From Candidatus Gemmiger faecavium (GTDB lineage: Bacteria > Bacillota > Clostridia > Oscillospirales > Ruminococcaceae), in NCBI GenBank assembly GCA_019114415.1, contig DXFO01000014.1, forward strand, positions 1-51,201: 51,201 nt of DNA, given 5' to 3'. The translations under genes and the position numbers were made by a program. Shown in pieces: positions 17,230 to 25,385 of the stretch; within the stretch, counting starts at the first letter, position 1; the number at the start of each line of letters is the position of its first letter. The notes under the pieces were generated by a model that was given only the letters and a program-made list of their open reading frames with translations, did not search any database and was not told the origin of the DNA.

Positions 17230-18786
17230 TCAGAACAGCGGGGCCATGGTGCGCAGCACAGCCGAGAGCAGCGTGCCGAAAAAGCTGTTGCGGCACTCGT
17301 TGAGGGTGACGGCGCGGCAGTGGGATTCCAGCTCGATCATGTCGGCGCGGATATCCGCCAGGGCGCGGCAGCCGTACAGCAGAGTGCTGCACTCAAAATG
17401 CAGGTAGAGACTGCGGTAGTCCAGGTTGACAGTGCCCACCGCGGCAATGCGGTCGTCACACAGCCAGGTCTTGCTGTGCAGAAAACCCGGCGTATAGCTG
17501 AAGATCCGCACACCCGCCTGGAGCAGCGGCTGGAAGTAGCTGCGGGTCAGCTGATAAGTCATCTTTTTGTCCGGGATGCCGGGGGTGTAGATGCGCACAT
17601 CCACACCGCGCTTGGCCGCCAGGCGAAGCGCGGTCAAAAGCTCGTTGCTGAGGATCAGGTAGGGCGTAGTGATGAACAGGCTGTACCGCGCCTGATTGAT
17701 GAGCTCCAGATAGACGTTCTGGGAGACGTTCTCCCGGTCCACCGGGCTGTCGGCAAAGGGCTGGACCAGGCCGTCCGCCACAAAAGGCGCGGGACGGTGA
17801 CGCTCGGGGCGGAAATGCTCAAAGTCCCGGTCGGTGGGGCGGTTGGCGTTCCAGAATTCCAGGAACATGATGGTAAAGCTCCAGGCTGCGTCCCCCCGCA
17901 GGCGGATGGCCGTGTCCCGCCAGTGGCCGAAGCGTTCCAGCTTGTTGATGTACTCGTCCGCAAGGTTGACCCCGCCGGTAAAGGCGGTGTAGCCGTCGAT
18001 GACCATGATCTTGCGGTGGTCGCGGTTGTTCATGACAAGGTTGATGGCCGGGACAAAGGGGTTGAAAGGCAGGCTGTGGATGCCTTCCTCCTCCAGTTTG
18101 CTCCAGTATCCCATGGGCAGCACGCTGACGCTGCCCACGTCGTCATAAATGACCCGCACGTCCACACCCTGCGCCGCCTTGCGCTTGAGGATCTCGTGGA
18201 TCTGGTCCCACATGGTGCCCAGGCCGATGATAAAGTATTCAATAAAGATGAAGTGCTCGGCGCTTTCCAGGGCGGGGAGCATATCGGCGAACATATCGTC
18301 GCCCAGGGGATAATACTTGACCTCGGTGTCGGAAAAGACCGGATACCGCCCTTTGCGGCTGAGATAGCGGGCCGTCAGCACACCCCGGGGATCGTTTTGC
18401 TTGAGGCGCTCCATCGGTTCCGCTTCCTGGGTCAGCAGCGGATGGATGCGCGCCGCAGCCCGGTCCAGTTTGCGCCGCAGCCGGAAGGCCGGCCGCTTGT
18501 TGCCCCACAAAAGGTACAAAATACCGCCCTGCACCGGCATGACCAGAAACAGCACCATCCAGCTGATCTTGAATTCCGGTTCAATCGAATCCACGCGGAT
18601 GAGCAGCAGGCACATTATCACACTGAACGCCGTACATACGCCGTTGATCCAGGGCATGTAGTCGGTAAGGCGCAGAAACAGAAACGCCATCCACACCACC
18701 TGGCTGAGGATCAAAAGACCGGTCAGCACAACGCGGCTGAACACTGCGCTGTAAATACGTTTCAGGATACGATTGATCTTGCGCAA
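17230..18786 (-). CDS. cls: Cardiolipin synthase (phospholipase D type)
   Basis: A membrane enzyme of 518 residues that joins phosphatidylglycerol units into cardiolipin. Two membrane helices occupy about residues 15-75. Two HKD motifs of the PLD superfamily are intact: HRKIMVIDG around residue 260 and HSKTWLCDD around residue 440. The length and layout match Gram-positive Cls. A promoter is seen at 18867-18895, about 80 bases upstream. Confidence 0.95.
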   Translation of the reverse strand: MRKINRILKRIYSAVFSRVVLTGLLILSQVVWMAFLFLRLTDYMPWINGVCTAFSVIMCLLLIRVDSIEPEFKISWMVLFLVMPVQGGILYLLWGNKRPAFRLRRKLDRAAARIHPLLTQEAEPMERLKQNDPRGVLTARYLSRKGRYPVFSDTEVKYYPLGDDMFADMLPALESAEHFIFIEYFIIGLGTMWDQIHEILKRKAAQGVDVRVIYDDVGSVSVLPMGYWSKLEEEGIHSLPFNPFVPAINLVMNNRDHRKIMVIDGYTAFTGGVNLADEYINKLERFGHWRDTAIRLRGDAAWSFTIMFLEFWNANRPTDRDFEHFRPERHRPAPFVADGLVQPFADSPVDRENVSQNVYLELINQARYSLFITTPYLILSNELLTALRLAAKRGVDVRIYTPGIPDKKMTYQLTRSYFQPLLQAGVRIFSYTPGFLHSKTWLCDDRIAAVGTVNLDYRSLYLHFECSTLLYGCRALADIRADMIELESHCRAVTLNECRNSFFGTLLSAVLRTMAPLF

Positions 18787-18866
18787 GGAATGCTCCTTTC
18801 CCGTTCAGGTCGGCACCGCCGATATCGGGAATCCCGGCTCCCGGGCGGGCCGCAAATAATATCCCT

Positions 18867-18895
18867 ACTGTATCACTATGCGGCAGAAATTGCAA
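18867..18895 (-). promoter_or_regulatory. Probable cls promoter
   Basis: The minus strand has TTGCAA (18895-18890), a 17-base spacer and TACAGT (18872-18867). Confidence 0.5.
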
Positions 18896-19090
18896 GACGT
18901 CGTCGAAAAGCGAGCCCCCGGGGCGGTCTGTTCACTTCCCGGAGGGGCTGTTCCCCACCCTGCCTGGCTGTTTTTCCGCCATGGGGCGGCGTTTTTCCAG
19001 GCAGAGCGCACCGTCTGCCAAACAGGAAACCAATATTTTCCCGCAGAGCTCAAAATATTTTTATCGACATTTCGTTATTTATTTTATATT

Positions 19091-19117
19091 TTAGCGCTCT
19101 CTGCTCTTGATTGCTAA
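19091..19117 (+). promoter_or_regulatory. CIRCE-like HrcA operator
   Basis: TTAGCGCTC, exactly nine bases, then GATTGCTAA. The CIRCE consensus is TTAGCACTC-N9-GAGTGCTAA, so each arm differs at one position and the spacing is exact. It overlaps the -35 region of the hsp20 promoter. HrcA represses CIRCE-controlled chaperone genes until heat stress. Confidence 0.8.
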
Positions 19118-19136
19118 TTTTTCACATTTATATAAC
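19107..19136 (+). promoter_or_regulatory. Probable hsp20 promoter
   Basis: TTGATT (19107-19112), an 18-base spacer and TATAAC (19131-19136), overlapping the right arm of the CIRCE-like element. Confidence 0.55.
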
Positions 19137-19257
19137 AATTTGTTCATATTCCAGCGGTATCCTATAGTTGTCGAAAGGGAAAAGCCCCCAAGACAAAAAC
19201 AAAACCACTTACACGTGACCGGCGCAAAACGCCGTTTGAAAAAAGGAGATATGACTT

Positions 19258-19671
19258 ATGGCACTTCTGATGGATCGTCGTTACAATCCCTTCCGTGATT
19301 TTGAGGACATCAACCGCGCGTTCTTCGGTGACAATTCCCTGGCGGAATTCAAGACCGATATCCGGGACGTGGGCGACGGCTTTGTGCTGGAGGCCGACCT
19401 GCCCGGCTTCAAGAAAGAGGACATCAATCTGTCCCTGAACGGTGACACGCTGACCATCAAGGCGGAGCGTCACAGCGACTTTGAGGATCAGGACAAGAAG
19501 TCCGGCTATCTGCGCTGCGAGCGGAGCTACGGTTCCTACAGCCGCAGCTTTGATGTGACCGGCGTGGATGTCAGCCAGATCTCGGCCAGCTACAACGACG
19601 GCGTGCTGCGCATCCACCTGCCCAAGCAGGCCTCGAAGCAGCCCGATGCCCGCACCATCGTCATCGAGTGA
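19258..19671 (+). CDS. Hsp20-family small heat-shock protein
   Basis: A protein of 137 residues. After a short N-terminal arm (about 30 residues), the alpha-crystallin domain covers about residues 35-125. It starts with KTDIRDVGDGFVLEADLPGF, includes DINLSLNGDTLTIKAERH, and ends in the typical GVLRIHLPK. A C-terminal anchoring motif near ARTIVIE completes it. These chaperones hold unfolding proteins in oligomers. AAAGGAG precedes the ATG. The CIRCE-like operator upstream indicates HrcA control. Confidence 0.95.
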   Translation: MALLMDRRYNPFRDFEDINRAFFGDNSLAEFKTDIRDVGDGFVLEADLPGFKKEDINLSLNGDTLTIKAERHSDFEDQDKKSGYLRCERSYGSYSRSFDVTGVDVSQISASYNDGVLRIHLPKQASKQPDARTIVIE

Positions 19672-19736
19672 TTTTCCCGTGAGCCCGCCTGATCCGGCAG
19701 TCTGATACCGGCAGAGGGATTTCTGCAGCTCATACA

Positions 19737-19780
19737 GGGGAAGGCCCGGATGCCAAAAGCATCCGGGCCTTCCCTTTTGT
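19737..19780. terminator. Strong bidirectional terminator
   Basis: GGGAAGGCCCGGATGC pairs with GCATCCGGGCCTTCCC around a CAAAA loop, followed by TTTTGT. It separates hsp20 from the convergent sugar genes. Confidence 0.9.
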
Positions 19781-19823
19781 CGTCCCTTCCCGCGGGAAGG
19801 GACGGTATTCCATACGATGTGCG

Positions 19824-20255
19824 TTACTCGGCGTCGGTGCGGGCGGCGCGGATCTCCGCCTCAAAATCAGCATACTCGCGGATGTACTCGCTCTCGTCAT
19901 AGTGCTCGCTTGCCAGGCAGAGCAGCACTGAATCGGGGCTGAAATCGTACATCTCCTTCCACGCCATGCGGGGAATGTACACGCCGGTGCGGGGGCGGTT
20001 GAGGCAGAATACCACCTCATTGCCCAGGCCGTCCATGACCTTGACCTTGCTCTTGCCCGCCACGTTCACCAGCACGAACTCGCTGCGGCGGTTGGCATGG
20101 CTGCCCCGGACGATGTCAGGGTCGGAGCCGTAAATATAAAAGACACGCTGGATGGCAAAGGGAATATCCTTTTCCCCCTCCACAACGACCAGGTTGCCCC
20201 GCTCGTCCCCGTGTTCGGCAAACTCGATAAAGCAGGCGCTCTTGGCGATTTCCAT
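19824..20255 (-). CDS. Sugar 3,4-ketoisomerase-like (FdtA/WxcM) cupin
   Basis: A protein of 143 residues with a cupin fold, related to FdtA/QdtA and WxcM. These enzymes move the keto group of a dTDP-4-keto-6-deoxyglucose before transamination at C3. The family signature RGSHANRRSEF is at residues 50-60; the second catalytic histidine of FdtA (HAH) is asparagine here, as I recall in a large WxcM-like subfamily. The start at 20255 follows AAAGGAG. It lies 31 bases after the DegT aminotransferase gene in the same operon. Confidence 0.85.
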   Translation of the reverse strand: MEIAKSACFIEFAEHGDERGNLVVVEGEKDIPFAIQRVFYIYGSDPDIVRGSHANRRSEFVLVNVAGKSKVKVMDGLGNEVVFCLNRPRTGVYIPRMAWKEMYDFSPDSVLLCLASEHYDESEYIREYADFEAEIRAARTDAE

Positions 20256-20286
20256 GGCGTGCTTCTCCTTTCTGTGGCGCGGGCGG

Positions 20287-21396
20287 TCAGACACAGCCCG
20301 GACGGTAGGCGTTGATGGTGCGGATGACGGTCTCCTGTTCCTCCTCCGTCATGCCGTTGTACATGGGCAGGCTCAGGACCTCCCCGGCATAGCGCTCGGC
20401 GATGGGGAAATCTCCCTTGTGATGGCCCAGGTTTGCATAGGCCTCGCTGAGATGGGGCGGGATGGGATAGTGGATGATGGTGCCGATGTCGTTTTTGTCC
20501 AGCCAGGCAGCCAGTTCATCCCGGAAGCCGGGCAGATGCACCACGTACTGGTGCCAGGAGCTGTCCGCTCCCGGACGGATGCGGGGCTTGATAAGGCCGG
20601 GCAAATCGAGTTCGGCGTCGTAGCGGGCGGCAATGCGGCAGCGCTCAGCGTTGAAGTCCTCCAAATACTGGAGCTTCACCCGCAAAAGGCCCGCCTGCAG
20701 TTCATCCAGGCGGCTGTTGGCGCCCACCACCTTATTATGATAGCGGCGGTCACTGCCGTAATTGCGGAACACCCGGCAGCGGGCGGCGATGTCGTCGTCG
20801 TTGGTGGTGATGCAGCCCGCATCCCCAAAAGCGCCGCAGCCCTTGGTGGGATAGAAGCTGAAGCAGCCGATGTCACCGATGGAGCCGGTGACCTGGTCTT
20901 TCCAGTGGTTGCCGTGGCTCTGGGCGCAGTCCTCCACCACTTTCAGGCCGTGGCGGCGGGCAATGTCCATGATCTTGTCCATGTCGCAGCTCTGGCCATA
21001 GAGATGCACCGCCAGAATGGCTTTGGTGCGGGGGGTGATGGCAGCTTCGATCCTGTCGGCGTCGATGTTGTCATACTCGTCCGGCTCCACGAACACCGGC
21101 GTGGCCCCGTTGATGGTGATGCCCATGACGCAGGCAATGTAGGCGTTGGCGCTGACGATGACCTCGTCCCCCGCCCCGACATTCAGCAGGCGGAAAGCGA
21201 TCCACAAAGCATCCAGTCCCGACGCCAGGCCCACGCAATGCTTTGCCCCCACCATGGCGGCCCATTCCTTCTCAAAGGCTTCCACCTCGCGGCCCAGAAT
21301 GTACCATCCGCTGCGTAGTACCTCGATGGCTTTCGCCTCATATTCGGCCGCGTGCAGGCCGTACTGCCGCCCCAGATCGTTGGGCATGATCCGCAT
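20287..21396 (-). CDS. DegT/DnrJ/EryC1-family sugar aminotransferase
   Basis: A PLP enzyme of 369 residues, of the type that installs an amino group on a keto-deoxysugar nucleotide. The PLP lysine is Lys185 in FYPTKGCGAFGDAG. The EDCAQSHG motif near 155-162 is the family signature. With the FdtA-like partner it most likely makes dTDP-3-amino-3,6-dideoxyhexose (Fuc3N or Qui3N type). No acetyltransferase, rmlA or rmlB is adjacent. The start at 21396 follows GAGGAGG. Confidence 0.9.
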   Translation of the reverse strand: MRIMPNDLGRQYGLHAAEYEAKAIEVLRSGWYILGREVEAFEKEWAAMVGAKHCVGLASGLDALWIAFRLLNVGAGDEVIVSANAYIACVMGITINGATPVFVEPDEYDNIDADRIEAAITPRTKAILAVHLYGQSCDMDKIMDIARRHGLKVVEDCAQSHGNHWKDQVTGSIGDIGCFSFYPTKGCGAFGDAGCITTNDDDIAARCRVFRNYGSDRRYHNKVVGANSRLDELQAGLLRVKLQYLEDFNAERCRIAARYDAELDLPGLIKPRIRPGADSSWHQYVVHLPGFRDELAAWLDKNDIGTIIHYPIPPHLSEAYANLGHHKGDFPIAERYAGEVLSLPMYNGMTEEEQETVIRTINAYRPGCV

Positions 21397-21425
21397 GGCT
21401 GTGCCTCCTCAAAATTTTATGCATT

Positions 21426-21440
21426 CCGGGAATATCCCGG
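21426..21440 (-). repeat. Short hairpin in the sugar operon leader
   Basis: CCGGGA and TCCCGG form a perfect 6-base stem with a 3-base loop, between the promoter and the DegT start codon. The role is unknown. Confidence 0.4.
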
Positions 21441-21460
21441 GGATATCTATGTGTTTTTTC

Positions 21461-21488
21461 ATTATACCATATCCGCACCGGGATGCAA
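21461..21488 (-). promoter_or_regulatory. Promoter of the aminosugar operon
   Basis: The minus strand has TTGCAT (21488-21483), a 16-base spacer and a perfect TATAAT (21466-21461). Confidence 0.75.
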
Positions 21489-21586
21489 AGCGGGCGGGGC
21501 AGCCTGATTTTGACGGCAGCTGATTTCCCGGCCTTTCTCTTTCGGCCTCCCCACAGCTTTTATCCTGCGTCCCTCCGCAAGGCGTA

Positions 21587-21615
21587 TTGACAAGTTTACT
21601 TGGCAGATTTATACT
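21587..21615 (+). promoter_or_regulatory. Consensus promoter of the DUF6442-XRE cassette
   Basis: Perfect TTGACA (21587-21592), a 17-base spacer and TATACT (21610-21615). The -10 box lies inside the loop of the surrounding palindrome. Confidence 0.9.
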
Positions 21616-21636
21616 ATAAATACGCCAAGTAAACTT
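21592..21636 (+). promoter_or_regulatory. Palindromic operator flanking the -10 box
   Basis: AAGTTTACTTGGC (21592-21604) is repeated as an exact reverse complement at 21624-21636, 19 bases apart. The two arms bracket the -10 box. This is a strong candidate site for the XRE protein encoded downstream, acting as autorepressor; no binding evidence is available. Confidence 0.75.
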
Positions 21637-21661
21637 TGCATTTTGATGGGAGGTCGCCGGA

Positions 21662-21998
21662 ATGGACAGAGACGAAATTTTAGCCAAAAGCAGAGCGGAA
21701 AACAAAAACCAGGACGTATATGAGCAAGAGATCCTGAAACTGGCCGGCAAAACCGCCGTCGTGGTTCAGATGATTCTGGCGGCTGTCTTTTTTTGCGGTA
21801 CAGGCAATCACCGGCGGCGGGATCAACTGGGGGTTGTGGGCCCTTGTGGTCAGTGCGGATATGACGCTCTCCTGGGTGAAATATGTCAAACTCCGGCGCA
21901 AACCGGAACTTGCCATTGCAATCATCTATACGATCGTTGTATCCGTCATGTCCGGGTATCACATCTACAGCCTGCTCGCTTCTTCCACAACCCTGTAA
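21662..21998 (+). pseudogene. Small membrane protein (DUF6442-like) with a frameshift in a T7 run
   Basis: The first 44 residues read MDRDEILAKSRAENKNQDVY and continue into a hydrophobic helix, matching a small two- to three-helix membrane family that often precedes a small XRE regulator. After the T7 run at 21788-21794 the frame changes and the hydrophobic family sequence is lost. Dropping one T restores it (FFAVQAITGG, then YVKLRRK, then YHIYSLL) with a stop at 21996-21998, giving 111 residues. The unshifted frame instead runs to 22018, overlapping the XRE start. It could be a pseudogene, a homopolymer error or a phase-variable switch. GGGAGG precedes the ATG. Confidence 0.75.
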
Positions 21999-22010
21999 GG
22001 CGGCGGAACT

Positions 22011-22217
22011 ATGGATGACAAACTGATTTTGAAAAATCGCCTGAAAGAAGCACGGGCAGAATTGAAATTGTCCCAAAGCCAGCTGGCGGAGATGGTCGGT
22101 GTTTCCCGGAACACCATCAGTTCCATTGAAACCGGGCAATTCAACCCCACCGCAAAACTGGCGCTGGTGCTCTGCATTGCACTGGACAAAAAATTTGAAG
22201 ACCTGTTCTACTTTTGA
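22011..22217 (+). CDS. Small XRE-family helix-turn-helix regulator (copy 2)
   Basis: A protein of 68 residues that is essentially one Cro/C1-type helix-turn-helix domain. The segment LSQSQLAEMVGVSRNTISSI is at about 20-39. It differs from copy 1 (581-790) at only a few residues. It begins 12 bases after the restored stop of the DUF6442-like gene and is translated from the same promoter. It probably represses this cassette through the palindrome at 21592-21636. Confidence 0.92.
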   Translation: MDDKLILKNRLKEARAELKLSQSQLAEMVGVSRNTISSIETGQFNPTAKLALVLCIALDKKFEDLFYF

Positions 22218-22235
22218 AACGGCACCAAAACAAGG

Positions 22236-22306
22236 GCACACCTGCCGTCGGCAGGTGTGCCGCAAAAAGTCCCCGACCGGAATTTTCCCGGCCGGGGACT
22301 TTGTTT
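22236..22306. terminator. Double hairpin terminator between XRE and his operon
   Basis: A 12-base perfect palindrome GCACACCTGCCG/CGGCAGGTGTGC (22236-22260) is followed by a second stem AAAGTCCCCG/CGGGGACTTT (22267-22302) with TTGTTTT. The second is also well placed to end the his operon on the minus strand (A-run on its left). Confidence 0.88.
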
Positions 22307-22322
22307 TGCTGTAAATACCCGC

Positions 22323-23150
22323 TTACAGGGCGCATGGGGTAAAGCCGTCCTTGCCCAGCACCAGGACCTTGTCATAGCCCAGGGCCTTGAGGCCGGCGGC
22401 AGCCTGCTCATAGCCTGCGGTCAGGGCGTTGGCGGAGTGAGCGTCAGCGGTGATGATCACGTTGCCGCTCAGAGCCAGCCAGTCCTTCAGAATGGCATCG
22501 GAGGGGAAGAATTCATCCCGGAAGCCGCGGTGCACCGCGCTGGTGTTGACTTCCAGCACGCAGCGGTTGCGCGCCGCCGCGGCCAGGGCGTCCGCCGCAG
22601 CCTTTTTGTAGCGGGGATCGTTCTCGTCAAAGAACTTGCCGTCCCGGTTGATCTTTTTGATGAGGTCGAAATGGCCCAGAATGGTGGGGTGCTTTTCCGC
22701 CACCTTGGCCACGTTGGCAAAGTAGGCTTCCGCCACCGCCAGACCGTCGCCGTCAAAATCGTCACGGATGCAGGCGGCCAGGTCGGACTCGCGCCAGTCG
22801 ATCTCGTAGTATTTGCCGGTCTTGGGGCCCTGGACATAGTGGGTGGAGCCGATCCAGTAATCGTATTTCGACGGATCATCGTCGGAATACAGATCCCATT
22901 CCAGCCCGTAGAGAATATCCATCTTGCCCTGGTACTGCTTTTTCAGCCGGGCGGCCTCACCCTTGTACTGGGCGGTGCGGGCCGGGCTCATGCAGTATTC
23001 CAGATCGCACGGGGTGTGGCTGTGGCCCGAGAAGCCCAGGGTCTTGAGCCCCGCGCGCCAGGCGGTGACCGCCAGTTCGTCCATTGTGTTTTTGCCGTCA
23101 CACAGCTTGGTGTGGACATGTACCGAGCTGAGCATGTATTCGCCTGCCAT
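22323..23150 (-). CDS. hisK: Histidinol-phosphatase, PHP family
   Basis: A metal-dependent phosphatase of 275 residues, converting L-histidinol phosphate to histidinol. PHP motifs are clear: HVHTKLCDG near residues 11-19, SGHSHTPCD near 41-49, GLEWD near 82-86, GSTHYV near 102-107, GHFDL near 159-163 and ITADAHS near 232-238. It is the last gene of the his operon and overlaps the stop of hisIE by one base (TAATG). Confidence 0.93.
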   Translation of the reverse strand: MAGEYMLSSVHVHTKLCDGKNTMDELAVTAWRAGLKTLGFSGHSHTPCDLEYCMSPARTAQYKGEAARLKKQYQGKMDILYGLEWDLYSDDDPSKYDYWIGSTHYVQGPKTGKYYEIDWRESDLAACIRDDFDGDGLAVAEAYFANVAKVAEKHPTILGHFDLIKKINRDGKFFDENDPRYKKAAADALAAAARNRCVLEVNTSAVHRGFRDEFFPSDAILKDWLALSGNVIITADAHSANALTAGYEQAAAGLKALGYDKVLVLGKDGFTPCAL

Positions 23151-23806
23151 TACTGCATCCTCTCCTGCTTTACTTTATGGTCGATCACATGACGTTTTTC
23201 CAGTTCTTTGGTGATATCCTCCACCGAGATACCCAGTTCGATCATCAAAACCATCACATGGTAGGCAAGGTCGCTGATCTCATAGATCGTCTCTTCCTTG
23301 TCCTTTTTCGCCCCGGCGATGATGACTTCGGTGCTTTCCTCGCCCACCTTTTTCAGGATCTTCTCGATGCCTTTGTCAAAGAGGTAGGTGGTGTAGCTGC
23401 CCTCCTTGGGGTCGGTCTTGCGGCCTTCAATGAGGTCATACAGACCCTGCCAGGTGAACTGCTTCAGCTCCTCCGACACGTAGACCGGGTTGAAGAAGCA
23501 GCTGTCCGCGCCGGTATGGCAGGCCGGGCCGGACTTGACCACGTCCACCACCAGGGCGTCCTTGTCGCAGTCGGCGGTGATGGACACCACCCGCTGCACG
23601 TTGCCCGACGTTTCACCCTTGCGCCAGATCTCCTGGCGGCTGCGGCTGTAAAAGACGGTGCGGCCTTCCGCGATGGTGAGGGCCAGGGTCTCGGCGTTCA
23701 TGTAGGCGAGGGTAAGGACCTCGCGGGAATAATGGTCCTGAACGATAACGGGGATCAGCCCGTTTGCGTCAAACTTGAGGGTCTTTTCAGTGTCAGGATA
23801 TTGCAT
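23150..23806 (-). CDS. hisIE: Bifunctional phosphoribosyl-AMP cyclohydrolase / phosphoribosyl-ATP pyrophosphatase
   Basis: A protein of 218 residues with two enzymes. The cyclohydrolase HisI (about 1-115) carries the zinc cysteines in [12 protein letters not shown] and [12 protein letters not shown]. The pyrophosphatase HisE (about 122-210) carries [26 protein letters not shown] spread over 176-201. Steps 2 and 3 of histidine synthesis are covered. The start at 23806 follows CAGGAGCG; upstream ATGs have no ribosome site. Confidence 0.95.
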   Translation of the reverse strand: MQYPDTEKTLKFDANGLIPVIVQDHYSREVLTLAYMNAETLALTIAEGRTVFYSRSRQEIWRKGETSGNVQRVVSITADCDKDALVVDVVKSGPACHTGADSCFFNPVYVSEELKQFTWQGLYDLIEGRKTDPKEGSYTTYLFDKGIEKILKKVGEESTEVIIAGAKKDKEETIYEISDLAYHVMVLMIELGISVEDITKELEKRHVIDHKVKQERMQ

Positions 23807-23835
23807 AGTTTTCGCTCCTGTCATGTGATACATAT

Positions 23836-23868
23836 AGTTTACCTTGCCTTGCGTTATTTTGCAAGGCA
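23836..23868 (-). promoter_or_regulatory. Hairpin and possible internal promoter before hisIE
   Basis: The 75-base hisF-hisIE gap holds a perfect 8-base inverted repeat TGCCTTGC/GCAAGGCA (23845-23852, 23861-23868). It overlaps a possible minus-strand promoter, TTGCAA (23864-23859)-17-TAAACT (23841-23836). This is the widest gap in the operon apart from the upstream region; its role is uncertain. Confidence 0.4.
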
Positions 23869-23881
23869 TAAAAATGTGAGG

Positions 23882-24640
23882 TCACAGGCGCATTTCCACG
23901 CCGTTTTGCCGCAGGTATTGTTTCAGGTTCCGGATATCCACCTGCCGGGTGTGGAAGATGCTGGCCGCCAGGCCGGCGTCCACGGCGGGATGCTCCAGAA
24001 ACAGGGTCTTGAAGTCCTCCATGCAGCCCGCGCCGCCCGACGCAATGATGGGTACGGCGCAGCGCTTTGCCACCGCGTCCAGCAGCTCCAGGTCAAAGCC
24101 GTTCTTGACGCCGTCGGTGTCGATGGAGTTGACCACCAGCTCCCCGGCGCCGTTTTTCACGCCCTGTTCCAGCCAGTCCAGGGCGTCGATGCCGGTGTTT
24201 TCCCGGCCGCCCTTGGCAAACAGCATGAATTTGCCGTCTACCCGCTTGATGTCCGCCGACAGAACAACGCACTGGTCGCCGTATTTCTGGGCGGCCGCCG
24301 GGATGATATCGGGGTTGGCAATGGCCCCCGAGTTGACGCTGACCTTGTCGGCGCCGCACTTGAGCACCCGGTCAAAGTCGTCCAGGGTGCGGATGCCGCC
24401 GCCCACCGTCAGGGGGATGAAAATCTCCGACGCCACCCGGCGCAGGATATCGGTAAAGAGGGTGCGGCCCTCCACGCTGGCGGTGATGTCGTAAAAAACC
24501 AGCTCGTCCGCCCCCGACTGGTTGTACCAGCGGGCCATCTCCACGGGGTCGGCCATATCTTTCAGCCCTTCAAAGTTGACGCCCTTGACCACGCGGCCGT
24601 CCTTGACATCCAGGCAGGGAATGATGCGCTTTGTAATCAT
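23882..24640 (-). CDS. hisF: Imidazole glycerol phosphate synthase, cyclase subunit
   Basis: A TIM-barrel protein of 252 residues which, with HisH, makes imidazole glycerol phosphate and AICAR from PRFAR. The catalytic Asp11 is in RIIPCLDVKDGRVVKGV and the second catalytic aspartate is in VVNSIDTDG near 130. The paired barrel halves carry the GGGIR and SGGAG phosphate-binding loops. It lies 18 bases after hisA. Confidence 0.97.
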   Translation of the reverse strand: MITKRIIPCLDVKDGRVVKGVNFEGLKDMADPVEMARWYNQSGADELVFYDITASVEGRTLFTDILRRVASEIFIPLTVGGGIRTLDDFDRVLKCGADKVSVNSGAIANPDIIPAAAQKYGDQCVVLSADIKRVDGKFMLFAKGGRENTGIDALDWLEQGVKNGAGELVVNSIDTDGVKNGFDLELLDAVAKRCAVPIIASGGAGCMEDFKTLFLEHPAVDAGLAASIFHTRQVDIRNLKQYLRQNGVEMRL

Positions 24641-24658
24641 GGTAGTTCCCTCCTTCTC

Positions 24659-25372
24659 TCAGCCGAAGCGGCGCACGGCCTCGGCCAGGTCGATGGCGCC
24701 GGTGTAGACCGATTTGCCCAGAATGGCGGCGTGACAGCCCATGGTCTGCAGGGTGTCCAGTTCCTCCATTTTTGCGATGCCGCCGGAGGCAGTGATCTCC
24801 AGCCCGGGGATGGTCAACAGTTCCCGGTAGAGATCCATGTTGGTCCCCTGCATGGTGCCGTCCCGGGAGATGTCGGTGGCGATGACTGCTTTGACCCCCG
24901 CTTCGGCCAGGCGGCGGCAGAAGGCCACGCCCGGCTCGGGGGTGACTTCCTTCCAGCCGGCCACGGCCACCAGACCGTCCTTCATGTCCACGCCCACGGC
25001 GATCTTGTCGCCGTACTTTTGGGCCATGCGGGCGGTAAAATCGAAGTCCCGCACCGCCACAGTGCCCAGGATACAGCGGGAGACCCCCAGGTCCAGGTAA
25101 CGGAGGATGCGCTCCTCGTCCCGGATGCCGCCGCCCACCTCGATATAGAGGTCGCTTTCGGCAGCGATGCGGGCGATGGCGGGCAGGTTGGCGGTGGTGT
25201 CGTCCTTGGCGCCGTCCAGGTCCACCACGTGGAGGTATTTCGCCCCCGCCGCGGCGAAGGCCCGGGCCTGGTCGGCGGGCTCGGGATTGTAGACGGTCAT
25301 CTGGTCGTAGTCGCCCTGATAGAGCCGCACGGCCTGTCCGCCGCGCAGGTCAATGGCAGGAAACAGTTTCAT
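24659..25372 (-). CDS. hisA: ProFAR isomerase (1-(5-phosphoribosyl)-5-[(5-phosphoribosylamino)methylideneamino]imidazole-4-carboxamide isomerase)
   Basis: A TIM-barrel isomerase of 237 residues. Catalytic Asp8 sits in LFPAIDLRGGQAVRL and the second catalytic aspartate in VIATDISRDGT near 128. Phosphate loops GGGIR and ASGGI are present. The start at 25372 follows AAGGAGGGG. It lies 13 bases after hisH. Confidence 0.97.
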   Translation of the reverse strand: MKLFPAIDLRGGQAVRLYQGDYDQMTVYNPEPADQARAFAAAGAKYLHVVDLDGAKDDTTANLPAIARIAAESDLYIEVGGGIRDEERILRYLDLGVSRCILGTVAVRDFDFTARMAQKYGDKIAVGVDMKDGLVAVAGWKEVTPEPGVAFCRRLAEAGVKAVIATDISRDGTMQGTNMDLYRELLTIPGLEITASGGIAKMEELDTLQTMGCHAAILGKSVYTGAIDLAEAVRRFG

Positions 25373-25385
25373 GGTGTGCCCCTCC

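Larger units (their letters stand above)
18787..19257. other. Divergent intergenic region cls / hsp20
   Basis: About 470 bases. The left third is GC-rich and carries the cls promoter. From about 19030 the composition switches to AT-rich, holding the CIRCE-like element and the hsp20 promoter. No other gene is supported. Confidence 0.6.
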
